The notes beneath the pieces are model-generated. The model saw nothing but the letters and a program-made list of their open reading frames with translations. It ran no database searches and was not told the DNA's origin. This document shows positions 53,655-62,555 of a DNA stretch of 64,000 nucleotides, in pieces; the first letter of the stretch is position 1, and each line of letters starts with the position of its first letter. The translations under genes were made by a program, and so were the position numbers. This stretch comes from Polaribacter sp. BAL334. GTDB lineage: Bacteria > Bacteroidota > Bacteroidia > Flavobacteriales > Flavobacteriaceae. The stretch is from NCBI RefSeq assembly GCF_015767435.1, contig NZ_JADWOV010000255.1, positions 124,001 to 188,000 on the forward strand. The letters run 5' to 3'.

Positions 53655-54872
53655 ATGAATAAATCAATAGCTATACTATGCGGAGGTGGACCAGCACCTG
53701 GAATCAATACAGTAATTAGCACTTTGGCTAAAACATTTATAAAAGATGATTATAAAGTTTTAGGCGTTCATCATGGTTATAAAGGCATATTATCTGACAA
53801 TCCATCAATAAGGATTTTTGATTATCAAAGTGCAGACAGAATTTTTAGTTTAGGAGGTTCTGTTTTAACAATGAGCAGATTTAAACCAAAAGACAGCGAT
53901 TTTAAAGCTGATTTTTTTGTAAAAAACAATGTAAAATTACTGATTACTATTGGAGGTGATGATACTGCATCAACAGCAGGTCGACTTACAAAATACCTTT
54001 CAAGTCAAAATTTAGCTGTGGCACACATTCACGTGCCTAAAACCATAGACAACGATTTACCATTACCAGATCGCAATCCAACATTTGGATTTCACACAGC
54101 AAAAGATGAAGGTGTAAGAATTGGAAATACCGTGTATGAAGATGCCAGAACAAGCGAAAACTGGTTTGTAGTTTCAGCTATGGGACGTTCAGCAGGTCAT
54201 TTGGCATTTGGCATTGCTTCAGCCTGTCATTTTCCAATGATGATCATTCCAGAAATGTTTAACAAGACCAAAATTACTTTTGAAAAATTGACAAATATGA
54301 TTATTTCATCAATCATAAAAAGTAAAATTAGAGGTATAGAGTATGGTGTAGCTTTGGTAAGTGAAGGTGTTTTTCATTTTATGGGAGAAGATGAAATTAT
54401 CAATTCGGGTATAAATTTCACGTACGATGATCACGGGCATCCGGAATTAGGAAATGTAAGTAAATCTCATATATTCAATTATTTATTGCAATTAAAGCTA
54501 AAAGAATTGGGTTTAGATATTAAAACCAGACCTGTTGAAATAGGCTACGAATTGCGATGCTGTAAACCAATTGCATTTGATTTAACACTTTGTACTTTGT
54601 TAGGTATTGGTGTTAAAAAATTATATGACAATGGTGTAACTAGTTGTATTGTAAGTGCAAATTCTAGAGGAGATATTACGCCTTTGTATTTAAAAGATTT
54701 TGAAGACGAAAACGGAAAAGTACAGCCTAGATTGGTAGATATTGAGTCGGATATGGCACAACTTTTTATCAATAATTTAATTTATATCAGAGAAAAAGAT
54801 TACGAATCAGCAAAACAATATGTCGATAATCCTACAGATTACGATTTTAAAAAAATATTGAATTGGGAGTAA
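53655..54872 (+). CDS. PPi-type 6-phosphofructokinase
   Basis: A 405-residue phosphofructokinase-family enzyme. It has the substrate segment CGGGPAPGINT (about 9-19), the phosphoryl-donor motif GGDD (100-103) and PKTIDND (128-134) with the catalytic Asp. In ATP-dependent enzymes the donor motif is GGDG; the second Asp and the Lys in PKTIDND are signs of pyrophosphate use. PPi-PFK is reversible and can form fructose-6-phosphate during growth on glyceraldehyde-3-phosphate, matching the end product of this pathway. It lies between kdgK and kdgA, where most related operons have no such gene. Confidence 0.85.
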   Translation: MNKSIAILCGGGPAPGINTVISTLAKTFIKDDYKVLGVHHGYKGILSDNPSIRIFDYQSADRIFSLGGSVLTMSRFKPKDSDFKADFFVKNNVKLLITIGGDDTASTAGRLTKYLSSQNLAVAHIHVPKTIDNDLPLPDRNPTFGFHTAKDEGVRIGNTVYEDARTSENWFVVSAMGRSAGHLAFGIASACHFPMMIIPEMFNKTKITFEKLTNMIISSIIKSKIRGIEYGVALVSEGVFHFMGEDEIINSGINFTYDDHGHPELGNVSKSHIFNYLLQLKLKELGLDIKTRPVEIGYELRCCKPIAFDLTLCTLLGIGVKKLYDNGVTSCIVSANSRGDITPLYLKDFEDENGKVQPRLVDIESDMAQLFINNLIYIREKDYESAKQYVDNPTDYDFKKILNWE

Positions 54873-54972
54873 AATTGCGTAGGGAATTTTAAATTCTAAA
54901 GTCTGAAAGTTATTGGTGGTTGAGTTTAGTAGAAGCCCAACAACCACAAAATAAATAAAAAAAACAAATAAA

Positions 54973-55641
54973 ATGGCACAATTTACAAGAATAGAAGTTG
55001 CTACGGCAATGAAAGAAACAGGGATGATTCCTTTGTTTTTTAACAGTGATATAGAATTAAGTAAAAAAGTACTAAAAGCGTGTTACGATGGAGGTGCACG
55101 ATTGATGGAATTTACGGCTCGAGGTGATTTTGCTCACGAAGTTTTTGGTGAATTAACCAAATATGCGATTAAAGAATTACCAGGAATGATTATGGGAGTT
55201 GGCTCTGTTACAGATGCAGCAGCCGCTTCATTGTATATGGCATTGGGGGCCAATTTTATAGTAACACCCGTTTTAAGAGAAGACATTGCCATTGCATGTA
55301 ACCGTCGTAAAGTACTATGGTCACCAGGTTGTGGAACATTAACTGAAATAACAAGAGCTGAAGAATTAGGCTGTGAAGTTGTAAAATTATTCCCTGGAGA
55401 TATTTACGGACCTCAGTTTGTAAAAGGCATTAAAGGCCCTCAACCTTGGACAAGCATTATGCCAACAGGAGGTGTTTCACCAACTAAAGAAAATTTATCA
55501 GCTTGGTTTGCTGCAGGTGTAACTTGTGTAGGTATGGGTTCTCAATTAATTTCAGGAGAAATCATCAAAAATAAAGATTACGCAAAATTAGAGCAAGATG
55601 TTAAAAACGCAATGGCTTTAATTAAAGAAATCAGAAAGTAA
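54973..55641 (+). CDS. kdgA: KDPG/KHG aldolase
   Basis: A 222-residue class I aldolase that splits KDPG to pyruvate and glyceraldehyde-3-phosphate. It contains RLMEFTARGD (Glu about 46) and EVVKLFPGDIYGP with the Schiff-base Lys (about 138), followed by IMPTGGVSPTKEN for phosphate binding. It closes the pathway from all uronate branches. It is separated from the PPi-PFK gene by 100 bases, a larger gap than most in the operon, so it may have its own promoter. Confidence 0.95.
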   Translation: MAQFTRIEVATAMKETGMIPLFFNSDIELSKKVLKACYDGGARLMEFTARGDFAHEVFGELTKYAIKELPGMIMGVGSVTDAAAASLYMALGANFIVTPVLREDIAIACNRRKVLWSPGCGTLTEITRAEELGCEVVKLFPGDIYGPQFVKGIKGPQPWTSIMPTGGVSPTKENLSAWFAAGVTCVGMGSQLISGEIIKNKDYAKLEQDVKNAMALIKEIRK

Positions 55642-55715
55642 TACTCGTTAATAATCTATTTAAAATTGAATATTTGGGTAGACAATAAATAGTAAAATAA
55701 TTAAACTAAAAAATT

Positions 55716-57020
55716 ATGAGTGAATCGAATAAAAAAATAGGAAATTATCGGTACCGAATTTTGGGGCTTCTGATGTTCGCTACTACCATCAACTATTTTG
55801 ATAGAAGTATTATTGGTGTAATGGCACCAACCCTTGAAAAAATGTTTGGATGGACCAATAGTGATTATGCAAACATTATGATTTCCTTTAAAATTGCCTA
55901 TGCCTTAGGTTTACTTTATATGGGAGGTTTAATTGACCGTTTAGGTACTAAAAAAGGGTATACTTTATCTATTGCAATTTGGAGTGTTTTTGGGATGCTT
56001 CATGCATTAGTTCGTCCAGGATTTAGTGTAATAGGATTTGCAGCAGCACGTTTTGGATTGGGTTTTGGAGAGGCAGGAAATTTTCCTGCAGCCATTAAAA
56101 CTACAGCAGAATGGTTTCCAAAAAAAGACAGAGCATTTGCAACAGGATTATTTAATGCAGCAACCAGTATTGGAGCCATAGCAGCACCATTTGTTGTTGG
56201 TTGGATCGTTCACGAAGATGGTAAAAACTGGCAAATACCTTTTTTAATTACAGGGGTTTTAAGTTCAACTTGGGTGTTTTTATGGTTTAATATGTACAAA
56301 AAACCAGAAGTTCATCCTAAAGTATCAAAAGAAGAATTGGCGTATATTCAAAGTGATTCTACTGCTGAAAATGAAGAAAAACTACCTTGGAAAAGTGTAG
56401 CAGGGAAACGTCAAACTTGGGCGTTTGCATTGGCAAAAGTAACAGACGCAGTATGGTGGTTTTATTTATTCTGGGGAGCAAAATTCTTAGCAGAAACTTT
56501 TGATGTAAATATTAAAAATATAGCCTTACCTTTCTTTGTTATCTATATCTTGGCAGATGGTGGAAGTATTTTAGGAGGGTATCTTTCTGGAGTATTTATA
56601 AGAAAAGGATGGTCTATCAATAAAGCTAGAAAAGTTACACTTTTAATATGTGCTTTAATTATATTACCAGTGGCATTTGTAGCCATAACAGACAATAAAT
56701 GGGTAGCTATCTTCTTAATAGGATTAGGAGCTGCTGGTCATCAAGCTTGGTCTGCAAACATTTTTACATTGGCATCAGATGTATTCCCTAAAAAAGCCAC
56801 AGCTTCGGTTGTAGGTATTGGTGGAATGATTGGAGCCGTTGCTGGTATTGTAGCCGATTTTGCCTTGGGTTCTGTATTAGATCAAGCTGGAAATACAGGT
56901 TATTTTTGGGCATTTTTAATAGCAGGGTCATGCTACCTAGTTATTCTTGGGTTGGTGCATTTAATCATGCCTAAAATGACTCCATTGGATGAAAATCTCC
57001 AATTAATTGAAGAGAAATAA
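55716..57020 (+). CDS. exuT: hexuronate transporter (MFS, ExuT type)
   Basis: A 434-residue major facilitator with twelve helices. It shows the anion-cation symporter traits of the ExuT/GudP group: FATTINYFDRSIIGVMAPTL near the start, the loop GLIDRLGTKKGYT between helices 2 and 3, and FGEAGNFPAAIKTTAEWFPKKDRAFATGLFNAATSIGAI. It probably brings glucuronate and galacturonate across the inner membrane. It lies within the operon between kdgA and uxaB. Confidence 0.9.
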   Translation: MSESNKKIGNYRYRILGLLMFATTINYFDRSIIGVMAPTLEKMFGWTNSDYANIMISFKIAYALGLLYMGGLIDRLGTKKGYTLSIAIWSVFGMLHALVRPGFSVIGFAAARFGLGFGEAGNFPAAIKTTAEWFPKKDRAFATGLFNAATSIGAIAAPFVVGWIVHEDGKNWQIPFLITGVLSSTWVFLWFNMYKKPEVHPKVSKEELAYIQSDSTAENEEKLPWKSVAGKRQTWAFALAKVTDAVWWFYLFWGAKFLAETFDVNIKNIALPFFVIYILADGGSILGGYLSGVFIRKGWSINKARKVTLLICALIILPVAFVAITDNKWVAIFLIGLGAAGHQAWSANIFTLASDVFPKKATASVVGIGGMIGAVAGIVADFALGSVLDQAGNTGYFWAFLIAGSCYLVILGLVHLIMPKMTPLDENLQLIEEK

Positions 57021-57075
57021 AAAGAGAAATAAGAACTTAAGCGTAAGTTCTTCCAAAAGAAAACAATATAATATA

Positions 57076-58515
57076 ATGAAGTTAAACAGAGGTAACTTAG
57101 GCCTAGAAAGCAAATTTCCAATAAAAATCGTACAATTTGGAGAAGGTAATTTTTTAAGAGCTTTCATAGGAGATGCTTTTCAAAAATTAAATCAAGAAGC
57201 AGATTTTAATGCTGGTATTGCAGTTGTGCAACCCATAGATAGGGGTATGGTAAAAATGCTAAACGATCAAGATGGATTGTATACCTTGTTTTTAAAAGGC
57301 GTTCAAAAAGGTGAAGAAATTCAGCACAAAGAATTAATTACAAATATTGTAAAAGGAGTAAATCCGTATGCAGATTTTAATGATTATTTGAGTTTAGCTA
57401 AAGAAGAACACTTAGAGTTTATCATTTCAAATACTACAGAAGCTGGTATTGCATATGTAGATAGTGATACTTTAGAAATGCAACCACCAAGTTCATTTCC
57501 TGCAAAATTAACAGTATTACTACACGAAAGATTCATCCATTTTAATGGGAGTTTAGATAAAGGGGTAACTGTTATCCCTTGTGAACTCATCAATCATAAT
57601 TCAGAGCAATTAAAAGAAATTATCTTAAAATATGCAAATGATTGGAATTTAGGAAACGAATTTATCAATTGGATACATAATGCGTGTGCTTTTCATAGCA
57701 CATTAGTCGATAGAATTGTACCTGGTTATCCAAAAGACGAAATTGACGACTACAATTCAAAATTAGCGTATAAAGACAATTTGATTGTAGCTGCAGAAGT
57801 GTTTTTACTTTGGGTGATAGAAGGTGGTGAAGATTTAAAGAAAAAATTACCTTTTCATAAAACCGATTTAGATGTAAAAATTGTAGATGATATGCAACCC
57901 TATCGTACAAGAAAAGTACGTATTTTAAATGGTGCGCACACCTCTATGGTTCCTTTTTCTTTGTTATATGGCAATGAAACCGTAAAAGAAACCGTAGATA
58001 ATTCATTTACAGGGGCGTTTGTTAACAAAGCAATTTTTGATGAAATTAATGACGTGCTTCCAATGCCAAAAAGCGAGTTAGATAGCTTTGCTGAAGATAT
58101 TTTAGATCGTTTTAGAAATCCGTTTATCAAACATAAATTAGCAGACATTGCTTTAAATTCAATTTCAAAATTTAAAGTACGTGTGTTGCCAAGTTTATTA
58201 GAATACGAAACAAAAAATGGTAAATTACCAACGCATTTAACCTTTGCATTTGCCTGTTTAATTCGTTTTTATAAAGGTACTTGGAAAGGTGAAACTTTGC
58301 CAATAAACGATAGTAAAAACATAATGGATCATTTTAAGGATATTTGGAAAAATAAGGATTACAACGTGATAGCGAATAGTGTTTTGTCTCATCAAGAGTA
58401 TTGGGGCGAAGATTTAACGCAAATCAAAAATTTATCTTCAGCACTAGCGTTTGCTTTAGCGGAAATAGACTCAAATGGCATTGAACTTGGTTTTAAAAAC
58501 TTTAGTAAAAAGTAA
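57076..58515 (+). CDS. uxaB: tagaturonate reductase (altronate oxidoreductase)
   Basis: An NAD-dependent enzyme of 479 residues of the mannitol-dehydrogenase superfamily, reducing tagaturonate to altronate. N-terminal VQFGEGNFLRAFIGDAF is the cofactor-binding start. The central VVDDMQPYRTRKVRILNGAHTSMVPFSLL carries the catalytic Lys and His region. The ATG at 57076 gives MKLNRGNLG, matching UxaB N termini and length (E. coli 483); a longer in-frame start overlaps exuT and was rejected. Confidence 0.95.
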   Translation: MKLNRGNLGLESKFPIKIVQFGEGNFLRAFIGDAFQKLNQEADFNAGIAVVQPIDRGMVKMLNDQDGLYTLFLKGVQKGEEIQHKELITNIVKGVNPYADFNDYLSLAKEEHLEFIISNTTEAGIAYVDSDTLEMQPPSSFPAKLTVLLHERFIHFNGSLDKGVTVIPCELINHNSEQLKEIILKYANDWNLGNEFINWIHNACAFHSTLVDRIVPGYPKDEIDDYNSKLAYKDNLIVAAEVFLLWVIEGGEDLKKKLPFHKTDLDVKIVDDMQPYRTRKVRILNGAHTSMVPFSLLYGNETVKETVDNSFTGAFVNKAIFDEINDVLPMPKSELDSFAEDILDRFRNPFIKHKLADIALNSISKFKVRVLPSLLEYETKNGKLPTHLTFAFACLIRFYKGTWKGETLPINDSKNIMDHFKDIWKNKDYNVIANSVLSHQEYWGEDLTQIKNLSSALAFALAEIDSNGIELGFKNFSKK

Positions 58516-58542
58516 TAAAGCTATTTTTTAAACTAATTTATT

Positions 58543-60156
58543 ATGAGTATTCAAAAAGAAATCATAAAAGTACATCCGTCAGATAATGTTTCAGTTGCTT
58601 TAATCAATCTAAAAGCGGGTCAGGTAATTAATTTCGAAAACCAAGAGATCAAAGTCCTTTTCAATGTAAAAGCAAAACATAAAATTGCTTTAGAAACATT
58701 TAAAAATGGAGATCACATTATTATGTATGGCGTTTTGGTGGGTAAAGCAAGTGCTATTATTGAAAAAGGAGCTGTTTTAACGACAGAAAATGTAAAGCAT
58801 CAAAGTCAAAAAGTAATCGGACGAACCGATACTTTCCAGTGGCAAGCGCCCAACATAGAAAAATGGAAAGACAGTACCTTTATGGGATATCATAGAGAAG
58901 ATGGACAGGTGGGTACAGAAAACGTTTGGTTGTTTTTTCCCTTAGTGTTTTGTGAAAACAGAAACGTAGAAGCCTTAAAGGAAATTTTTGAAAAAGAGCT
59001 TTTAAAGAAAAAAGAAAACCCTCATCAAATGTTACTCCGATCTTTAGTAAATGGAGGTGAAGCAACCCAAGTTGATGAAAAATCGGTGGATGTTTTTGAT
59101 AATATTGATGTGAAGTTTATCACGCATCCAGGGGGTTGTGGAGGCATACGACAGGATTCAGAAAGTTTAGCGAAATTATTGGCAGGTTATGTAAATAATC
59201 CTAATGTGGCTGGTGCTACAGTACTTAGTTTAGGATGCCAAAATTTACAAATTAATATTTTTGAAAAGGCCTTAAAAACAATTAATCCAAACTTAAAAAA
59301 GCCGGTTTTAATCTACGAACAGCAACAAATGGGAACTGTAGATGAAATGTTGTCTACCATTATAAAAGAATCTTTTGAAGCCATTAAAAAAGCCAATAAT
59401 ATAACACGTAAACCAGCACCTTTGTCTAAACTAAAAATAGGTTTAGAGTGTGGGGGTTCTGATGGTTTTTCTGGTATCTCAGCCAACCCAACTTTAGGAG
59501 CAGTATCCGATATTTTAGCAGCTTTAAACGGTACAGCTATTTTAGCGGAATTTCCAGAATTATGTGGTGTTGAGCAAGAAGTTGTAAATAGATGCGTAAA
59601 TGATGAAGATGGCGAGAAATTTTTAGAGCTGATGAAAGCTTACGAAAAGTCTGTTGTTGATGCAGGTTCTGGTTTTGATATGAATCCATCACCAGGAAAT
59701 ATAAAAGACGGACTTATTACAGATGCTATGAAATCGGCAGGAGCTGCTAAAAAAGGTGGTACATCACCAGTTCAGGCAGTTTTAGATTATGGAGAATACA
59801 TACATAAACCCGGTCTTAATTTATTATGTACACCAGGTAATGATGTGGAAAGTACTACAGCTATGGTTGGTTCTGGAGCTAATATAGTGTTGTTTACAAC
59901 AGGTTTAGGTACACCAACAGGAAATCCTATTGCTCCAGTAATTAAGGTGTCTTCCAATACCGAATTGAAAGAAAAAATGCCTGATATTATCGATATAGAA
60001 ACTGGCGCAGTAATTCGCGGTGAAAAAACCATTGATGAAATGGCAGAAGAAATGCTAGCGTTTATTATTAAAGTAGCTAGTGGCGAAATTCAAACGAAAG
60101 CTAAATTATTAAATCAAAACGATTTTATTCCTTGGAGAAGAGGAGTATCACTATAA
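58543..60156 (+). CDS. uxaA: altronate dehydratase (UxaA)
   Basis: A 537-residue iron enzyme dehydrating altronate to KDG. It has an N-terminal SAF domain (about 1-95) and a C-terminal catalytic part with GYHREDGQVGTENVW, HPGGCGGIRQDSESL, LGCQNLQIN and LECGGSDGFSGISANPTLG, whose Cys residues are the likely Fe ligands. It has the usual fused architecture and is somewhat longer than E. coli UxaA (495). It ends the operon and is followed by a terminator. Confidence 0.95.
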   Translation: MSIQKEIIKVHPSDNVSVALINLKAGQVINFENQEIKVLFNVKAKHKIALETFKNGDHIIMYGVLVGKASAIIEKGAVLTTENVKHQSQKVIGRTDTFQWQAPNIEKWKDSTFMGYHREDGQVGTENVWLFFPLVFCENRNVEALKEIFEKELLKKKENPHQMLLRSLVNGGEATQVDEKSVDVFDNIDVKFITHPGGCGGIRQDSESLAKLLAGYVNNPNVAGATVLSLGCQNLQINIFEKALKTINPNLKKPVLIYEQQQMGTVDEMLSTIIKESFEAIKKANNITRKPAPLSKLKIGLECGGSDGFSGISANPTLGAVSDILAALNGTAILAEFPELCGVEQEVVNRCVNDEDGEKFLELMKAYEKSVVDAGSGFDMNPSPGNIKDGLITDAMKSAGAAKKGGTSPVQAVLDYGEYIHKPGLNLLCTPGNDVESTTAMVGSGANIVLFTTGLGTPTGNPIAPVIKVSSNTELKEKMPDIIDIETGAVIRGEKTIDEMAEEMLAFIIKVASGEIQTKAKLLNQNDFIPWRRGVSL

Positions 60157-60201
60157 TGAAATACTTGGGGAGTCGTTTTTCTTAAAGTAAGTAAAGTATA
60201 A

Positions 60202-60238
60202 AATATCGAAGGTTGTAGCAACCCTCGATATTTTTTTT
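60202..60238. terminator. terminator at the end of the uronate operon
   Basis: ATATCGA-AGGTTG-TAG-CAACCC-TCGATAT forms a long stem followed by eight T. It ends the plus-strand operon and may also serve the convergent lyase gene, though the reverse T-run is weaker. Confidence 0.85.
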
Positions 60239-60265
60239 CTTAGTTTCGTTTCTTGTTTGAACAGA

Positions 60266-62446
60266 TTAAAATAGAACCTCTTTTGTTACACTTGATCCAG
60301 AAAAATCACCTTCTGGTAACTCAAATAAAAGTGTAGCATTTACATTTTCCATAGTTGATTTATCGCTTTGTTTTTGAGTCTTTGAGATTGAAACTTCAAT
60401 AAAACCATTGAGTTGTGCAGTAGGGTCTGCCACAGAAATAGAATATCCTGTTGTAAGGGTTTCAATTAATAATAAACACGGTTTGTTTACAGATACGGTT
60501 AGATTTTTATTAAATTGCACACTTTCATTCTCCACATAAAAACTAGCCCCATAAACGCCTTTTTTTTGATAAGTTACTGCTTGTACTTTATCATTATTTA
60601 CAAGGGTTGTATAGGTGTTTTTCCAATTTTTTAGCTGCTTTGTGGTTTTTGAAGGAAGTGTAATGTATTCATATTGATCTCCTATGGGTTGCTTTCCATG
60701 GTCTAGAAACAGACTAAATACTTTACGACTCACCAAAGTGCTATCCTTACTGTTTAAATTAACATCACTTCTGCTTCCTGTTTGTATTCTATTAAAGACA
60801 TTCACGTTCTGGCTAGCAGGAAAAAAGTAACCAATACCCTGATGATGTACCCATTGTATATCTTTCGCCGTAAATATTGGGTCTTTTAGTTTAATTTCAG
60901 CTTTTTCTGTGGAAATGGTAACAACATCAGATGAATTACATTGATTAATATTGGTTAGAACAGGATAATCGGCATTGCCCGTAATACCACCTCCAATACT
61001 ATACACACCTTCATCTGTCATTAAATCGAGTTTATAAGCAGAAACAGGTTTAAAATCAGGATTGCCATTACTTCCCTTTGCAGGTTTTATGTCAAGTTTG
61101 TTTTCTGAGTTTAATAGTTGTTTGTAAACGGAAAGTCCATATCTTCCATTAGAGACACCCCCAGCAAAATCAAAAGGAGGATACATGATCCATTTTCGAA
61201 TTGTAAATTCTTTTTCAGATTCAAATGTGGTACCAGGTAATCGCGACCAATCCCAAACAATGGGCATCCCTTTGTATTCATTACCATCCAACATAATACA
61301 CTTATTTCCAAGCCCCATATAAGCGTTTTTTGCGTTTTCACCATTTATAGTTTCTGTAGAAACTGAGCGAGAAGAAGTATTTCGAATGGAGATATACCAA
61401 TCACTACCTCTTTGAATCATCATATCACTTTTCCAGAAATGCTGATTTCCTGGCAAGGTAAATGCATTGCCCTTGATGTGATCTTTAAAAGTAAGCAATT
61501 CAGCTTTTTGTTCAACATCAGCCGCAATAAGTTTGTTTATGGGGCTTAGCAATCCATCTGCATCAAAAGGGTATTGTGTTAATTGCCTGCCAGAAACCCC
61601 ATAATCATAAGCATTATAATGAATAACCCATTGTTGCCCTTTTAAGAGATAATCCGTTAAAATCTTAGTAGCGTTTGCATCAAATTCAAATGCTGTTCCA
61701 GAAGCTAGTGCATAATAATCTACACTCATATTCACAAACTTAGAACCATAACCCTGAAAATAGATCAATTCTCTGTGTTGTTGCCAGCTATAATCTACTT
61801 TTAAACCTTCTTCTTTTCCGGAAGTAACTTTTATGACCCCAGAAATAGCCTTAAAGGCTTTTTGCATTTGAGCTGAATCTTCTTCTATGGCAGCCTTAAA
61901 AAGACTAGGCTGATTTACATATATAATATTTACGCCGTTTACTTCTCGTTCACAATACGATAATAAACTAGAGAACTTTTGTAAGTCAGATTTTGAGAAA
62001 CCAAATTCATCATCAGTTTTCATAAGCAACAGTCCTGGAAACCAATTTGAAGGAACAGTAACAAGCTCGGTATGCCAATGGCTAGAGGGCTTATAGTGAT
62101 CATAGAAATAATTTGCAATAAGTAATAATTTGTTTTTTACCTCTTTAAGATGATAAAACTTACTATGATTTTGTTGGTAAGCAATGGCTATTTGGTAGAA
62201 TCGTTCTACGTGTTTTAAAGCTGGATAGGGTATGCCAATAATTTCATAATTGATATCATCCCAACTTCCATTTTTAGTTAAGGTAGATAAATAGTGATCT
62301 GCTTTTACATCGTCTGGTTTTACCGTAACTTTTGCGGGTATGTTACCGTTTAAAGCCATATCGTATAGCCGCTCCTCTATAACCGCTGTTTGTGAGTATC
62401 CAAATTGAATGCTAAATAATAAATATAAGAAAAAATGAAACTTCAT
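60266..62446 (-). CDS. PL8-family polysaccharide lyase
   Basis: A secreted lyase of 726 residues with signal peptide (1-18, FGYSQ). By position and spacing it carries the PL8 active set known from chondroitin AC lyase: Asn in NGVNIIY (about 173), His in WQQHREL (224), Tyr in YFQGYG (233) and Arg in SGRQLTQ (287). An alpha-toroid (about 20-350) is followed by beta-sandwich domains. The usual aromatic NWW...EIG motif is replaced by SHWHTELVTVPSNW (121-135), so substrate choice may differ. PL8 members act on hyaluronan, chondroitin, xanthan and some algal glycuronans. The neighbouring sulfatase favours a sulfated uronic-acid polymer. Product unsaturated uronate would feed the KduI/KduD branch. 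Confidence 0.88.
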   Translation of the reverse strand: MKFHFFLYLLFSIQFGYSQTAVIEERLYDMALNGNIPAKVTVKPDDVKADHYLSTLTKNGSWDDINYEIIGIPYPALKHVERFYQIAIAYQQNHSKFYHLKEVKNKLLLIANYFYDHYKPSSHWHTELVTVPSNWFPGLLLMKTDDEFGFSKSDLQKFSSLLSYCEREVNGVNIIYVNQPSLFKAAIEEDSAQMQKAFKAISGVIKVTSGKEEGLKVDYSWQQHRELIYFQGYGSKFVNMSVDYYALASGTAFEFDANATKILTDYLLKGQQWVIHYNAYDYGVSGRQLTQYPFDADGLLSPINKLIAADVEQKAELLTFKDHIKGNAFTLPGNQHFWKSDMMIQRGSDWYISIRNTSSRSVSTETINGENAKNAYMGLGNKCIMLDGNEYKGMPIVWDWSRLPGTTFESEKEFTIRKWIMYPPFDFAGGVSNGRYGLSVYKQLLNSENKLDIKPAKGSNGNPDFKPVSAYKLDLMTDEGVYSIGGGITGNADYPVLTNINQCNSSDVVTISTEKAEIKLKDPIFTAKDIQWVHHQGIGYFFPASQNVNVFNRIQTGSRSDVNLNSKDSTLVSRKVFSLFLDHGKQPIGDQYEYITLPSKTTKQLKNWKNTYTTLVNNDKVQAVTYQKKGVYGASFYVENESVQFNKNLTVSVNKPCLLLIETLTTGYSISVADPTAQLNGFIEVSISKTQKQSDKSTMENVNATLLFELPEGDFSGSSVTKEVLF

Positions 62447-62555
62447 AAAATATAATTTCTTGATTAGTAGTAATTGTGTTGGATGTTTAACAAACTAGTA
62501 ATCATTAGATTATTAGATAACATCTATAAGTTTATAAAACCAAATACCATTTTAA

